DNA from: Vibrio diazotrophicus
Lineage (GTDB): Bacteria; Pseudomonadota; Gammaproteobacteria; Enterobacterales; Vibrionaceae
Length of the DNA: 64,000 nt
Assembly: GCF_038452265.1 (NCBI RefSeq)
Contig: NZ_CP151842.1
Coordinates: forward strand, 3,038,001 to 3,102,000
Reading direction: 5' to 3'
The position numbers and the translations under genes were made by a program. Every line of letters begins with the position of its first letter. The stretch's first letter is position 1. Shown here piece by piece: positions 1 through 12,432 of this stretch. Under the pieces are notes generated by a model. The model had not been told where the DNA came from and searched no databases. It was given only the letters and a program-made list of their open reading frames with translations.

Positions 1-2599
<2,599 letters not shown>

Positions 2600-2913
2600 A
2601 TACAACCCCAAGAGGTCTTTATGTATGGCAAACAACCAAGGTTTAGTTGTCTCTCATTATTTGAATGAGCGAGAGACATTTCGATTTTGCCGGACTCAAA
2701 TATGAACAACATCAATGATGTTATTCCCAAGAACACTTGAATGTGTATTGGTACCTACATCTCTAAGAGACATAGGATTTGAGAACTTTTAATAAATAAC
2801 GATTAATCAAATCGTTATTTGTCAGCTTTCCAAATTGTTAAAGAGCAAGAGTTTTTATAAACAAAGAGTTTACGAAAACCATTTTTAAACACACTCGTAA
2901 GAATGCTTAAAGA
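2600..2913 (-). other. tRNA-Glu/23S transcribed spacer
   Basis: This is the internal spacer between tRNA-Glu and 23S rRNA. It holds a boxA antitermination site (listed separately) and self-complementary stretches flanking the 23S 5' end, expected to pair in the RNase III processing stalk. No coding potential is seen. Confidence 0.8.
2836..2845 (-). promoter_or_regulatory. boxA antitermination site before 23S
   Basis: The complement reads CTCTTTAACA, the core of the rRNA boxA element bound by NusB/NusE in antitermination. It lies about 240 nt upstream of the 23S 5' end, and the same decamer occurs upstream of 16S. Confidence 0.75.
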
Positions 2914-2989
2914 TGGTATCCCGTAGGGGAGTCGAACCCCTGTTACCGCCGTGAAAGGGCGGTGTCCTAGGCCTCTAGACGAACGGGAC
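2914..2989 (-). tRNA. gltT: tRNA-Glu (anticodon TTC)
   Basis: A 76-nt cloverleaf starts GTCCCGTTCGTCTAGAGG, has the anticodon loop CTTTCAC (anticodon TTC), a T-loop GGTTCGACTCC, an acceptor stem closing with CGGGAT, and an encoded 3' CCA. It sits in the 16S-23S spacer, the usual place for tRNA-Glu in gammaproteobacterial rRNA operons. The gene symbol is by analogy with Escherichia coli. Confidence 0.97.
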
Positions 2990-3056
2990 ACTAAGATACT
3001 CTTATCTTTCTAAACCTAATCAATCTGTGTGGACACTCATCAAGAGAATCTTTACG

Positions 3057-4599
<1,543 letters not shown>

Positions 4600-4990
4600 A
4601 AGATTTTGTCGGCTCAACGAATACTGACTTCAAAACTGCTCTTACTCGAAAGTAAGACGTAATTTTAAAGCTATTACCATTCCAACAGAATGATAATGAA
4701 TTGACTGTGCCAAGACCGAAGTCTTGATTGGTCACTCAGTTCATTGAAACCTAAGTTGCTTTGTTACAAGAACAAAGACTTAACTTTGATTTTCATCAAC
4801 GAGTGCCCACACAGATTGATAGGTTTAAATTGTTAAAGAGCGTTGCTTTGCAGAAACTTTCTTCTCAAAGCGGAGGTGCATTCTAGCTAGATAACTGTCA
4901 GTGTCAAACACTTTTTCAATTTTTCTTTTTTAGAAGTCTTATCCTCTACCAACACCTGCTGAAGCCTTGCGACGTCTGCCGTGTCAGTGA
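4600..4990 (-). other. rRNA leader region
   Basis: This is the transcribed leader between the P1 promoter and 16S. It holds the boxA site at 4831-4840 and the 5' arm of the 16S processing stalk. No gene is seen. Confidence 0.75.
4831..4840 (-). promoter_or_regulatory. boxA antitermination site in rRNA leader
   Basis: The complement reads CTCTTTAACA, preceded by GCAACG, matching the leader boxA of rRNA operons. It lies between the P1 promoter and 16S. Confidence 0.75.
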
Positions 4991-5024
4991 GGCGGCATTA
5001 TAGGGAGGAATTAAAACCGCGCAA
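4991..5024 (-). promoter_or_regulatory. rrn P1 promoter
   Basis: On the minus strand a -35 box TTGCGC (complement of 5019-5024) is followed by a 16-nt spacer, a perfect -10 TATAAT (complement of 4997-5002) and a GC-rich discriminator GCCGCC. Upstream, 5028-5050 is A/T tract DNA suitable as an UP element. The 16-nt spacer and GC-rich discriminator are hallmarks of growth-rate and ppGpp-controlled rRNA promoters. Confidence 0.85.
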
Positions 5025-5087
5025 GTGCTTTTTTTAAAAAAAATTGAAAAAACAGCTCATTCGTTTAAGAAAGCAGCAAAAATAACA

Positions 5088-5115
5088 AAAAGAGGGCTTT
5101 TAGCCCTCTTTTTTA
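5088..5115 (-). terminator. terminator after fre
   Basis: The stem AGAGGGCT/AGCCCTCT is followed on the minus strand by a T-rich run. It ends the ubiD-ferredoxin-fre unit before the rRNA promoter. A-tracts on both sides make it nearly symmetric. Confidence 0.8.
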
Positions 5116-5134
5116 TCTCGAATTGAGTAAGTTT

Positions 5135-5848
5135 TTATATAAAAGCGTATGCATCCGCAAACATCTTTTCACTCAACGCTTGTTTATTTTGCGTAAATTG
5201 TTCTCTCGCAGCACCAGCCATTTCAAAGCGTCCGGCAATATAGATATCAAAATCTGCCAAAGAATCGAAATCAGAGCTTATTGCTTGCAGCACATTACCT
5301 ACTTTTCCTTGCCAGTTTGTGCCAGCTTCTTCAACTACTGGAATAAAATGAACATTTTCATGTTTCGCAGCTACTTGCTCTAATTCAGTCAAAGCATAAA
5401 GTTGGCTTTCGTCACGAGCCCCCCAATATAAATAGATAGGATTAGCTTTATTTTGGGCGATGCAGTGATCCAAGATTGAACGAACGTAGCTAAAACCAGT
5501 GCCGCCAGCAATAAGCAATATCGGGCTTTTACTCTCTTCTCTAACCCATGCATCGCCATGTGGTGCATCAATTTCAACTTCAAGTTGCTTCTCTAAAGCT
5601 TCACGCATCAGTTGAACAACTTCAATTGCGTAAGCATTATGCTCCGCAGCACCAATGTGCAACTCAAGCTCGCCCTCGTGACGACAAGGACTACTCGCGA
5701 TTGAAAAAGGACGCTTATCTTTCTCGCCCATCACCACCATTAAGTACTGACCAGCTTTGAAAGTGACTGGCTGTTCAGGATGGAGCAATATTTGATATGT
5801 GTTACTGGCTAAAGACTGTATCGACTTTACTTTACATTTAATGGTCAT
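5135..5848 (-). CDS. fre: NAD(P)H-flavin reductase
   Basis: This 237-aa cytosolic oxidoreductase of the ferredoxin reductase superfamily (Fre/LuxG type) reduces free FMN, FAD or riboflavin with NAD(P)H. Visible motifs are the flavin-binding RPFSIAS at residues 46-52, the nucleotide-binding GGTGFSY near 115-121, and the family-typical C-terminus DAYAFI. The start ATG has an AAGGA ribosome site. It follows the ferredoxin gene by 15 nt and ubiD lies before that, so the three are probably one transcript. Reduced flavin could supply UbiX/UbiD prenyl-FMN chemistry, which is an inference from the neighbourhood. Confidence 0.93.
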   Translation of the reverse strand: MTIKCKVKSIQSLASNTYQILLHPEQPVTFKAGQYLMVVMGEKDKRPFSIASSPCRHEGELELHIGAAEHNAYAIEVVQLMREALEKQLEVEIDAPHGDAWVREESKSPILLIAGGTGFSYVRSILDHCIAQNKANPIYLYWGARDESQLYALTELEQVAAKHENVHFIPVVEEAGTNWQGKVGNVLQAISSDFDSLADFDIYIAGRFEMAGAAREQFTQNKQALSEKMFADAYAFI

Positions 5849-5863
5849 ATTTATCCTTCTTAC

Positions 5864-6133
5864 TTACTCTTCAAAAGTAAGTACCAAATGACTTTCTGCT
5901 ATAGCTTGGCAGGGGAATATCCATCCTTCAGCTTGCTCTTTCTCTGTAAGCATAGGCTCTAGATGGTAAGTTACATCACCTTCCACTTTACGGCACAGGC
6001 ATGCAGCACATGCCCCAACTTGGCAACGATGAGGAAATGGAATCTGCTGGTTGAGCGCAGCCTCCAATATCGTTTGCCCTTTTTCAACTTCAAACTGAAG
6101 CTCGCTTGGCAGCAAACGTACAGTAAAAGTCAT
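5864..6133 (-). CDS. 2Fe-2S ferredoxin
   Basis: This is a small (89 aa) plant-type [2Fe-2S] ferredoxin. Four cluster ligands are visible: C37-x4-C42-x2-C45-x29-C75. The start overlaps the ubiD stop as ATGA, so the two are translationally coupled, and fre follows after 15 nt. The arrangement suggests an electron-transfer pair in which Fre or another reductase passes electrons to this ferredoxin. The in vivo partner cannot be read from the sequence. Confidence 0.88.
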   Translation of the reverse strand: MTFTVRLLPSELQFEVEKGQTILEAALNQQIPFPHRCQVGACAACLCRKVEGDVTYHLEPMLTEKEQAEGWIFPCQAIAESHLVLTFEE

Positions 6134-7983
6134 AGAATTCCTAGTTCATCCCAAAGGGCATCGATTTTCGCTACCAACTTAGGATCTTTATGAATTGGTG
6201 TTCCCCACTCCCGAAATACTTCACCCTCAAATTTATTGGTTGCGTCCAAACCTAGTTTTGACACAGCTCCATTTGTAGCAGGAATGACGTAGGTATCTCG
6301 AGCAGGATCCATTCTTGTTGTGATAGCCCAGATAATATCATTCCAATCTCGGACATTCACATCATCATCGCACAATACAACGAACTTAGCGTCCGTGTAC
6401 TCTGCCAAAAATGTCCACACTGATTCCAACAGAGCTTTTGACTCACCGGCAGCATATTTACGCATTGAAACTATGGCGATGCGATTTTCAGTTGTCGGCG
6501 GGAAATAGATATCTTCAACTTGCGGATAACGTCGTTTGAACTCTTCAATATCCGCACTCTTTATTTCGTGCGAAGGTCGAGCTTCGACTTTAGGCGTCAT
6601 CGCAAGTTCCGCATCCCATTTAATCGTTGCATCTAAGCCCATCTTGGAACCTAAACCAGCCACAGGAGAAGCAAAATCCAACGAATCGATTGGCGTATTC
6701 TCTATCATTAATGTATCGCGTGCCGGATCCATATGTTCACACATGGCTTGGGTCACGGAATTCCAGTCTCGAGAATTTACGCTTTCATCAAGCACAACAA
6801 CATATTTGGTGTACATGAACTGACGTAAGAAAGACCACACTCCCATCATGACTCGCTTAGCATGACCTGGGTATTGCTTTTTCATTGTCACTACAGCCAT
6901 ACGGTAAGAACAACCTTCGGGCGGTAGGTAGAAGTCTACGATTTCAGGAAACTGCTTTTGAAGAATAGGCACAAAGACTTCATTAAGCGCAACACCTAGA
7001 ACTGCGGGTTCATCTGGCGGACGACCAGTATAAGTACTGTGGTAAATAGGCTCATTACGCATAGTAATGTGAGTCACAGTGAAGACATGATGTCTTTCTA
7101 CTTCATTATAGTAACCCGTGTGATCACCATAAGGGCCTTCGTCCGCGTACTCATTCGGGTCAATGTAACCTTCCAGTACTATTTCAGCACTGGCTGGCAC
7201 CTCCAAATCATTGCTGATTGATTTAACCACTTCGGTTTTGCTGCCTCGTAGTAAACCTGCGAAAGCATATTCGGATAGCGTATCCGGCACTGGGGTAACA
7301 GCACCTAAGATAGTGGCAGGATCAGCACCAAAAGCGACCGAAACAGGGAAGTTCTTTCCTGGATTTGCTTCCATCCACTCTCTAAGGTCAAGCGCTCCGC
7401 CACGATGAGCTAACCAGCGCATAATAACTTTATTCTTCGCGATCTTTTGTTGACGATAGATGCCCAGATTCTGGCGTTTTTTATTTGGGCCTCTAGTGAT
7501 GGTCAACCCCCAAGTTAAAAGAGGAGCAACATCATCAGCCCAACAACTCATCACCGGAATTTTATCTAAATCAACATCCCCTCCCTGCCAAATTATGTCC
7601 TGACACGGTGCTTTACGCAGCTTTTTGGCTGGCATGTTCAGAACTTGCTTGAAGACTGGGAGTTTATCCAGAGCATCACGAAACCCACGAGGCGGCTCGG
7701 GCTCTTTCAGATATGCCAACAGTTTTCCAACTTCACGTAAATCCTGAACGTTTTCACGTCCCATCCCTATGGCAACACGCTCTGGCGTACCAAATAGGTT
7801 CGTCAGTACAGGAACATCGTAACCAATAGGGTTTTCAAACAGCAAAGCCGGACCAGCTTGACGTAGTGTTCGGTCACTGATTTCCGTCATTTCATAATGC
7901 GGATCAATGGGATGAGAAATACGTTTGAGTTGTCCGTGTGCTTCGAGATGGTCTAAGAAATCACGTAAGTTTTTAAAGCTCAT
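6130..7983 (-). CDS. ubiD: 3-polyprenyl-4-hydroxybenzoate decarboxylase UbiD, long form
   Basis: UbiD removes the carboxyl group of polyprenyl-4-hydroxybenzoate in ubiquinone synthesis using prenylated FMN made by UbiX. This protein is 617 aa, against about 497 in Escherichia coli as I recall it. The extra length is an internal duplication: about residues 340-425 (FPEIVDFYLPPEG ... MDPARDT) recur at about 482-565 (YPQVEDIYFPPTT ... MDPARDT), each copy followed by a K(M/L)GLDAT motif. The second copy (CDDDVNVRDWNDIIWAITTR) resembles the ordinary C-terminus more than the first. It is the first gene of a unit with ferredoxin and fre. Confidence 0.94.
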   Translation of the reverse strand: MSFKNLRDFLDHLEAHGQLKRISHPIDPHYEMTEISDRTLRQAGPALLFENPIGYDVPVLTNLFGTPERVAIGMGRENVQDLREVGKLLAYLKEPEPPRGFRDALDKLPVFKQVLNMPAKKLRKAPCQDIIWQGGDVDLDKIPVMSCWADDVAPLLTWGLTITRGPNKKRQNLGIYRQQKIAKNKVIMRWLAHRGGALDLREWMEANPGKNFPVSVAFGADPATILGAVTPVPDTLSEYAFAGLLRGSKTEVVKSISNDLEVPASAEIVLEGYIDPNEYADEGPYGDHTGYYNEVERHHVFTVTHITMRNEPIYHSTYTGRPPDEPAVLGVALNEVFVPILQKQFPEIVDFYLPPEGCSYRMAVVTMKKQYPGHAKRVMMGVWSFLRQFMYTKYVVVLDESVNSRDWNSVTQAMCEHMDPARDTLMIENTPIDSLDFASPVAGLGSKMGLDATIKWDAELAMTPKVEARPSHEIKSADIEEFKRRYPQVEDIYFPPTTENRIAIVSMRKYAAGESKALLESVWTFLAEYTDAKFVVLCDDDVNVRDWNDIIWAITTRMDPARDTYVIPATNGAVSKLGLDATNKFEGEVFREWGTPIHKDPKLVAKIDALWDELGIL

Positions 7984-8102
7984 ATCTGCTCTATGAATGA
8001 TTAAACTGCAAGCAGTATAACAAAAAACACTATGCTATCGATTTCTCTTTTCTAAAAAGTGTTGCGCTTTTGTAGAGAGATTGTTCCGAGGGTGATGAAC
8101 GC

Positions 8103-9098
8103 TTATTGCTGAGAAAGAACCTGTAAGATCGCTTGGCTTTCAACACGACGATTACTGTTCAAGAGTTCTTTCAGCCAAGATTGATATCCTTGTTCCACAA
8201 GCGCTTGAGCCACAATGGGGGCATCTGAAGAATTTTCTAAGCGTTTCACCAAAAACTGCTTCACTTGCTCAGAAAAAGGTTTCGGTATTTTGACTAAATA
8301 CTGCAATGCATTGTTCGCTAACCTTGGATTGTCTGCGGCTAACATAATTTGATTAATGGCAAAATCATCAGCGACATTTGCTAAACGCTCAAGCTCTTGC
8401 TCGACATAAAAATCCGCGCGCATCAACCACAACAACTTATATAGCTGAAGGTCACCAGTTACTTGTGCCATTTTGACCATCACACTAGAAGACGGCAACC
8501 AAACAACGACATTAACCTGAGTCAGTTGTTGAACGAGATCGTGCTGAACTTTCGCAGACAAATTATCGAATTCACTCAGCAGCAAATTTTCTCGCTCCTG
8601 TACTAAATAGTCAGGCCCGGACAACCATTCATCCAGTATCAACTCACCACTTTCGGCTTTTAGGATGAAGTTAAGCACGCTCTGCTCTTGCTTCCATTGC
8701 TTTGTTAAGCGGTGAGCAATAGCAATGTAGTCAAATGCAGGGACGGAGAATTCATACCCTTCCCCTTTCTCCAATACTTGATAAACAGGAACGATGTTTT
8801 TTTGCTTTTCCACAAAATGGAACAAATTCTCAGACAGGGCGACTTGCTGTTGTTCTAAGTGCTGCAGTAATAGAAAGCGAGCGGCTTCCTGCTGCGGCAA
8901 CGATATACGTTCTACAGCAAATGAAAGGGCATCAATATCGTCTTTTATCGCCAAGTCGACCAGTTCTGAGACCTTCTGCTGTAGCAGATGATCTTGCAGG
9001 AACTTTTGCTGACTTGCTGATGAAACCTCAACAGCAGAAGCAGGTGTCCAAGCAAATAAAAGAGAGAGGAATAAACTAAACAACAGTCCTTGTTGCAT
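8103..9098 (-). CDS. secreted helical-repeat protein of unknown function
   Basis: This 331-aa protein has a signal peptide (hydrophobic residues about 4-16, likely cleavage after ASA at 22) and a mature part made of amphipathic helices that looks HEAT-like, notably the C-terminal third (NPRLANNALQYLVK, DAPIVAQALVEQ). No enzyme motif is seen. The start is well set by an AGGAGG ribosome site. It probably acts in the periplasm. It lies alone between ubiD and rho on the same strand. I do not recognise a named family. Confidence 0.7.
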   Translation of the reverse strand: MQQGLLFSLFLSLLFAWTPASAVEVSSASQQKFLQDHLLQQKVSELVDLAIKDDIDALSFAVERISLPQQEAARFLLLQHLEQQQVALSENLFHFVEKQKNIVPVYQVLEKGEGYEFSVPAFDYIAIAHRLTKQWKQEQSVLNFILKAESGELILDEWLSGPDYLVQERENLLLSEFDNLSAKVQHDLVQQLTQVNVVVWLPSSSVMVKMAQVTGDLQLYKLLWLMRADFYVEQELERLANVADDFAINQIMLAADNPRLANNALQYLVKIPKPFSEQVKQFLVKRLENSSDAPIVAQALVEQGYQSWLKELLNSNRRVESQAILQVLSQQ

Positions 9099-9154
9099 AT
9101 TAACCTCCTGTTAACATTCCTCATAATTGTCGTGTGGTAATGAAAAGAATGCAA

Positions 9155-9181
9155 ACAAAAACACCACCCAATGGGTGGTGC
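9155..9181 (-). terminator. terminator after rho
   Basis: A perfect 9-bp stem (CACCACCCA/TGGGTGGTG, 9162-9180) with a 1-nt centre is followed on the minus strand by GTTTTTG, just past the rho stop. Confidence 0.8.
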
Positions 9182-9205
9182 TTCAAAATAATCAATGTTT
9201 ATTCA

Positions 9206-10465
9206 TTACTGACGGCGCATTGCGTCAAAGAATTCATCATTGGTTTTGGTCATTGCCAGCTTGTCGATGAGGAATTCCATTGCGTCACTTTCGCCCATAG
9301 GGTGAACAATCTTACGCAGAATCCACATTTTTTGCAGCTCATCAGGCTTAGTTAATAACTCTTCACGACGAGTACCAGAACGGTTGAAGTCAATTGCAGG
9401 GAAAACGCGTTTTTCTGCAATCTTACGGTTCAAGTGCAGTTCCATGTTACCTGTACCTTTGAACTCTTCGTAAATCACTTCATCCATCTTAGAACCAGTA
9501 TCAACTAGCGCTGTAGCAATGATAGTTAAGCTACCACCTTCTTCTACATTACGAGCTGCACCGAAGAAACGTTTTGGACGGTGCAATGCGTTAGCGTCCA
9601 CACCACCGGTAAGAACTTTACCTGATGAAGGGATTACTGTGTTGTATGCACGCGCTAGACGGGTGATAGAGTCAAGAAGGATAACAACGTCCTTCTTGTG
9701 TTCAACAAGACGTTTGGCTTTTTCAATAACCATTTCTGCAACTTGAACGTGACGAGACGCTGGCTCATCAAACGTTGAAGCGATCACTTCACCTTTTACA
9801 AGGCGTTGCATCTCTGTTACTTCTTCAGGACGTTCGTCAATAAGAAGTACCATCAATTCACATTCTGGGTGGTTATTAGCAATACTTTGGGCGATGTTTT
9901 GTAGCAACATAGTTTTACCCGCTTTTGGCGGAGCTACAATCAGACCACGTTGACCTTTACCGATAGGAGAAGCAAGATCAAGAACACGTGCTGTAATGTC
10001 TTCAGTCGAGCCATTACCACGCTCCATTACCATACGCTCATTGGCGTGTAGCGGAGTTAAGTTCTCAAATAGGATTTTGTTACGTGCGTTATCAGGTTTG
10101 TCGTGGTTAACAGTGTTCACTTTCAATAGTGCAAAGTAACGTTCACCTTCTTTTGGCGGGCGAATTTTCCCGGCAATCGAATCACCTGTACGTAGGTTGA
10201 AACGACGAATTTGGCTTGGAGATACGTAGATATCATCTGGGCCAGCAAGGTAGGAACTGTCCGCGCTGCGCAAGAAACCAAAACCGTCTTGAAGAATTTC
10301 CAAAACACCGTCGCCGAAGATATCTTCACCGCTCTTCGCGTGCGCTTTTAAGATGGCAAAAATAATGTCTTGTTTTCTCAGGCGCGCAAGGTTTTCTAAG
10401 CCTAGGCTCTCACCAAGTTTGACAAGATCAGATACGGGTCTGTTCTTCAGTTCTGTTAGATTCAT
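9206..10465 (-). CDS. rho: transcription termination factor Rho
   Basis: Rho is the hexameric RNA helicase of factor-dependent termination. The start at 10465 gives 419 aa beginning MNLTELKN, the length and N-terminus of well-known Rho proteins; an in-frame TTG at 10489 would add 8 residues but is a poorer choice. Visible parts are the N-terminal helical domain, the cold-shock-like RNA-binding domain (GDGVLEILQDGFGFLRS), the Walker A loop APPKAGKT, Walker B VILLDSITR, and the R-loop region. The 200-nt leader before the start fits the known autoregulation of rho, but no attenuator is proven here. Confidence 0.97.
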   Translation of the reverse strand: MNLTELKNRPVSDLVKLGESLGLENLARLRKQDIIFAILKAHAKSGEDIFGDGVLEILQDGFGFLRSADSSYLAGPDDIYVSPSQIRRFNLRTGDSIAGKIRPPKEGERYFALLKVNTVNHDKPDNARNKILFENLTPLHANERMVMERGNGSTEDITARVLDLASPIGKGQRGLIVAPPKAGKTMLLQNIAQSIANNHPECELMVLLIDERPEEVTEMQRLVKGEVIASTFDEPASRHVQVAEMVIEKAKRLVEHKKDVVILLDSITRLARAYNTVIPSSGKVLTGGVDANALHRPKRFFGAARNVEEGGSLTIIATALVDTGSKMDEVIYEEFKGTGNMELHLNRKIAEKRVFPAIDFNRSGTRREELLTKPDELQKMWILRKIVHPMGESDAMEFLIDKLAMTKTNDEFFDAMRRQ

Positions 10466-10611
10466 TGTGGTGGATACTTGTTTAGTCAAAATAGGATCTA
10501 TTTTCTAGTTAAGATGGATTTGGTCTCAGGATTGACCAAGAAGTGAACACTTGTTTAATTTACGTGCGATAAACTAGCACTAAATATTAGCCTAGTCTAG
10601 AAATTGTTTTT

Positions 10612-10648
10612 TACAAAAACAAAACCGTACATATTTCTATGTACGGTA
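10612..10648 (-). terminator. terminator after trxA
   Basis: The hairpin ACCGTAC...GTACGGT (10624-10647) is followed on the minus strand by TTTTGTTTTTG, directly after the thioredoxin gene. Confidence 0.8.
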
Positions 10649-10661
10649 AAGTTATGGCGAA

Positions 10662-10988
10662 TTATAGGTTTGCGTCCAAGAACTCTTTTAGTTGAGTTTT
10701 AGACAGCGCACCTACTTTTGTCGCTGCTACGCTGCCATCTTTAAATAGCAATAGCGTAGGAATACCACGAATACCGAACTTAGGTGGCGTACCTGCGTTG
10801 TGGTCGATATTCAATTTACCGATAGTGAGTTTACCTTCGTATTCTTCTGCGATTTCATCAAGAATAGGAGCAATCATCTTACAAGGACCACACCATTCTG
10901 CCCAAAAATCAACTAGAACAGGACCTGCAGCTTTGATTACATCGTTCTCGAAACCATCATCAGATAGCTGCAAAATTTTATCACTCAT
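10662..10988 (-). CDS. trxA: thioredoxin 1
   Basis: This is a cytosolic disulfide reductant of 108 aa when started at MSDKILQL, which has a GGAG ribosome site 7 nt upstream; the longer frame to 11030 lacks support. The active site WCGPC has cysteines 33 and 36, and the cis-proline region GIPTLLLF is intact. Thioredoxin reduces ribonucleotide reductase, PAPS reductase, methionine sulfoxide reductases and others using NADPH via TrxB. It is divergently oriented to rhlB, with a shared 135-nt promoter region. Confidence 0.96.
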   Translation of the reverse strand: MSDKILQLSDDGFENDVIKAAGPVLVDFWAEWCGPCKMIAPILDEIAEEYEGKLTIGKLNIDHNAGTPPKFGIRGIPTLLLFKDGSVAATKVGALSKTQLKEFLDANL

Positions 10989-11123
10989 CTTCCACTCCAA
11001 TGTGCTTTTTTCTGCACTGATTATTAACAATCATTAGACTGATTATCGACTAACCAGTAAATAGATGCCCTATTGGAATGTATTTACTTCCGTATTGCAA
11101 GTGGAAGCTGATATTCTATAGCA

Positions 11124-12425
11124 ATGAAAAAGACACATATCACAGAGCAAAAATTCGCCGACTTGGATTTACATCCCCAAGTAATTGAAGGATTGGAAAA
11201 AAAAGGGTTCGAATTCTGTACCCCTATCCAAGCGTTGGCGTTGCCGGTACTGCTCACCGGCCAAGACATTGCAGGCCAGGCCCAAACGGGAACTGGTAAA
11301 ACCATCGCGTTTCTCGCTGCGACTTTTAACCATTTGCTAAAAACACCCGAAATTGAAGGACGTAAAGTCACTCAGCCTCGTGCAATTATTATGGCTCCGA
11401 CGCGTGAACTCGCGATTCAGATCTTTAATGATGCAGACTCGCTTGTGGCGAGTACCGGTCTTAAAGCTGCACTGGCTTATGGTGGCGAAAGCTACGATAA
11501 ACAGCTAGGTAAACTTCAAGAAGGCGTGGATATCCTGATTGGCACAACAGGCCGTATCATCGATTTCTACAAGCAACGCGTTTTCAATTTGAACAACATT
11601 CAAGCTGTGGTTCTGGATGAAGCAGACCGTATGTTTGATTTGGGTTTCATTAAAGACATCCGTTTCTTATTCCGCCGTATGCCTGAACCGAAAGATCGTT
11701 TGAACATGCTGTTCTCTGCGACCTTATCTTACCGCGTTCAAGAATTGGCATTTGAACACATGCATAACCCAGAGCACGTGGTGGTAGAGCCTGAACAGAA
11801 AACAGGTCACCGTATTAAAGAAGAGTTGTTCTACCCTTCTAATGAACACAAAATGGCACTTCTACAAACTTTGGTTGAGGAAGATTGGCCGGATCGCGCC
11901 ATTATTTTTGCAAACACTAAACACCGTTGTGAAAACATCTGGGGTGCTCTTGCAGCCGATGGTCATCGTGTAGGCTTGCTAACAGGTGATGTTCCACAGA
12001 AAAAACGTGAACGCATTTTAGAGCAGTTTACTCAAGGGGAAGTAGATATTCTGGTTGCTACAGATGTGGCAGCGCGTGGTCTACACATCCCACAAGTAAC
12101 ACACGTATTTAACTACGATCTACCAGATGATTGTGAAGATTACGTTCACCGTATTGGCCGTACTGGTCGTGCAGGTGCAAGTGGTCACTCAATTTCATTT
12201 GCATGTGAAGAGTATGCTATCAACCTGACTGCAATTGAAGAATACACTGGACACTCTATTCCTGTGTCTGATTACGATCCATCCGCACTACTGACGAATT
12301 TGCCGAAACCTTTAACGTTACGCTCATCGTCACCACAGCGCCGCACGAATACAGGCGGTTCTCGCAACGGAAATCGTAAGCCACAAAGACGCCCTCGCGC
12401 GCCACAAAAGCCAAAGGATTCGTAA
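11124..12425 (+). CDS. rhlB: ATP-dependent RNA helicase RhlB
   Basis: This DEAD-box helicase of 433 aa unwinds structured RNA for the RNase E degradosome. Motifs are the Q motif FCTPIQ (31-36), motif I AQTGTGKT (53-60), Ia PTRELA, motif II DEAD (in VVLDEADRMF), motif III SAT, motif V ATDVAARG and motif VI HRIGRTGRAG. The C-terminal tail after about residue 395 is basic and Arg/Pro-rich, as in RhlB. gppA follows after 7 nt, so both are probably cotranscribed, as in other gammaproteobacteria. Confidence 0.96.
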   Translation: MKKTHITEQKFADLDLHPQVIEGLEKKGFEFCTPIQALALPVLLTGQDIAGQAQTGTGKTIAFLAATFNHLLKTPEIEGRKVTQPRAIIMAPTRELAIQIFNDADSLVASTGLKAALAYGGESYDKQLGKLQEGVDILIGTTGRIIDFYKQRVFNLNNIQAVVLDEADRMFDLGFIKDIRFLFRRMPEPKDRLNMLFSATLSYRVQELAFEHMHNPEHVVVEPEQKTGHRIKEELFYPSNEHKMALLQTLVEEDWPDRAIIFANTKHRCENIWGALAADGHRVGLLTGDVPQKKRERILEQFTQGEVDILVATDVAARGLHIPQVTHVFNYDLPDDCEDYVHRIGRTGRAGASGHSISFACEEYAINLTAIEEYTGHSIPVSDYDPSALLTNLPKPLTLRSSSPQRRTNTGGSRNGNRKPQRRPRAPQKPKDS

Positions 12426-12432
12426 TTCATCT

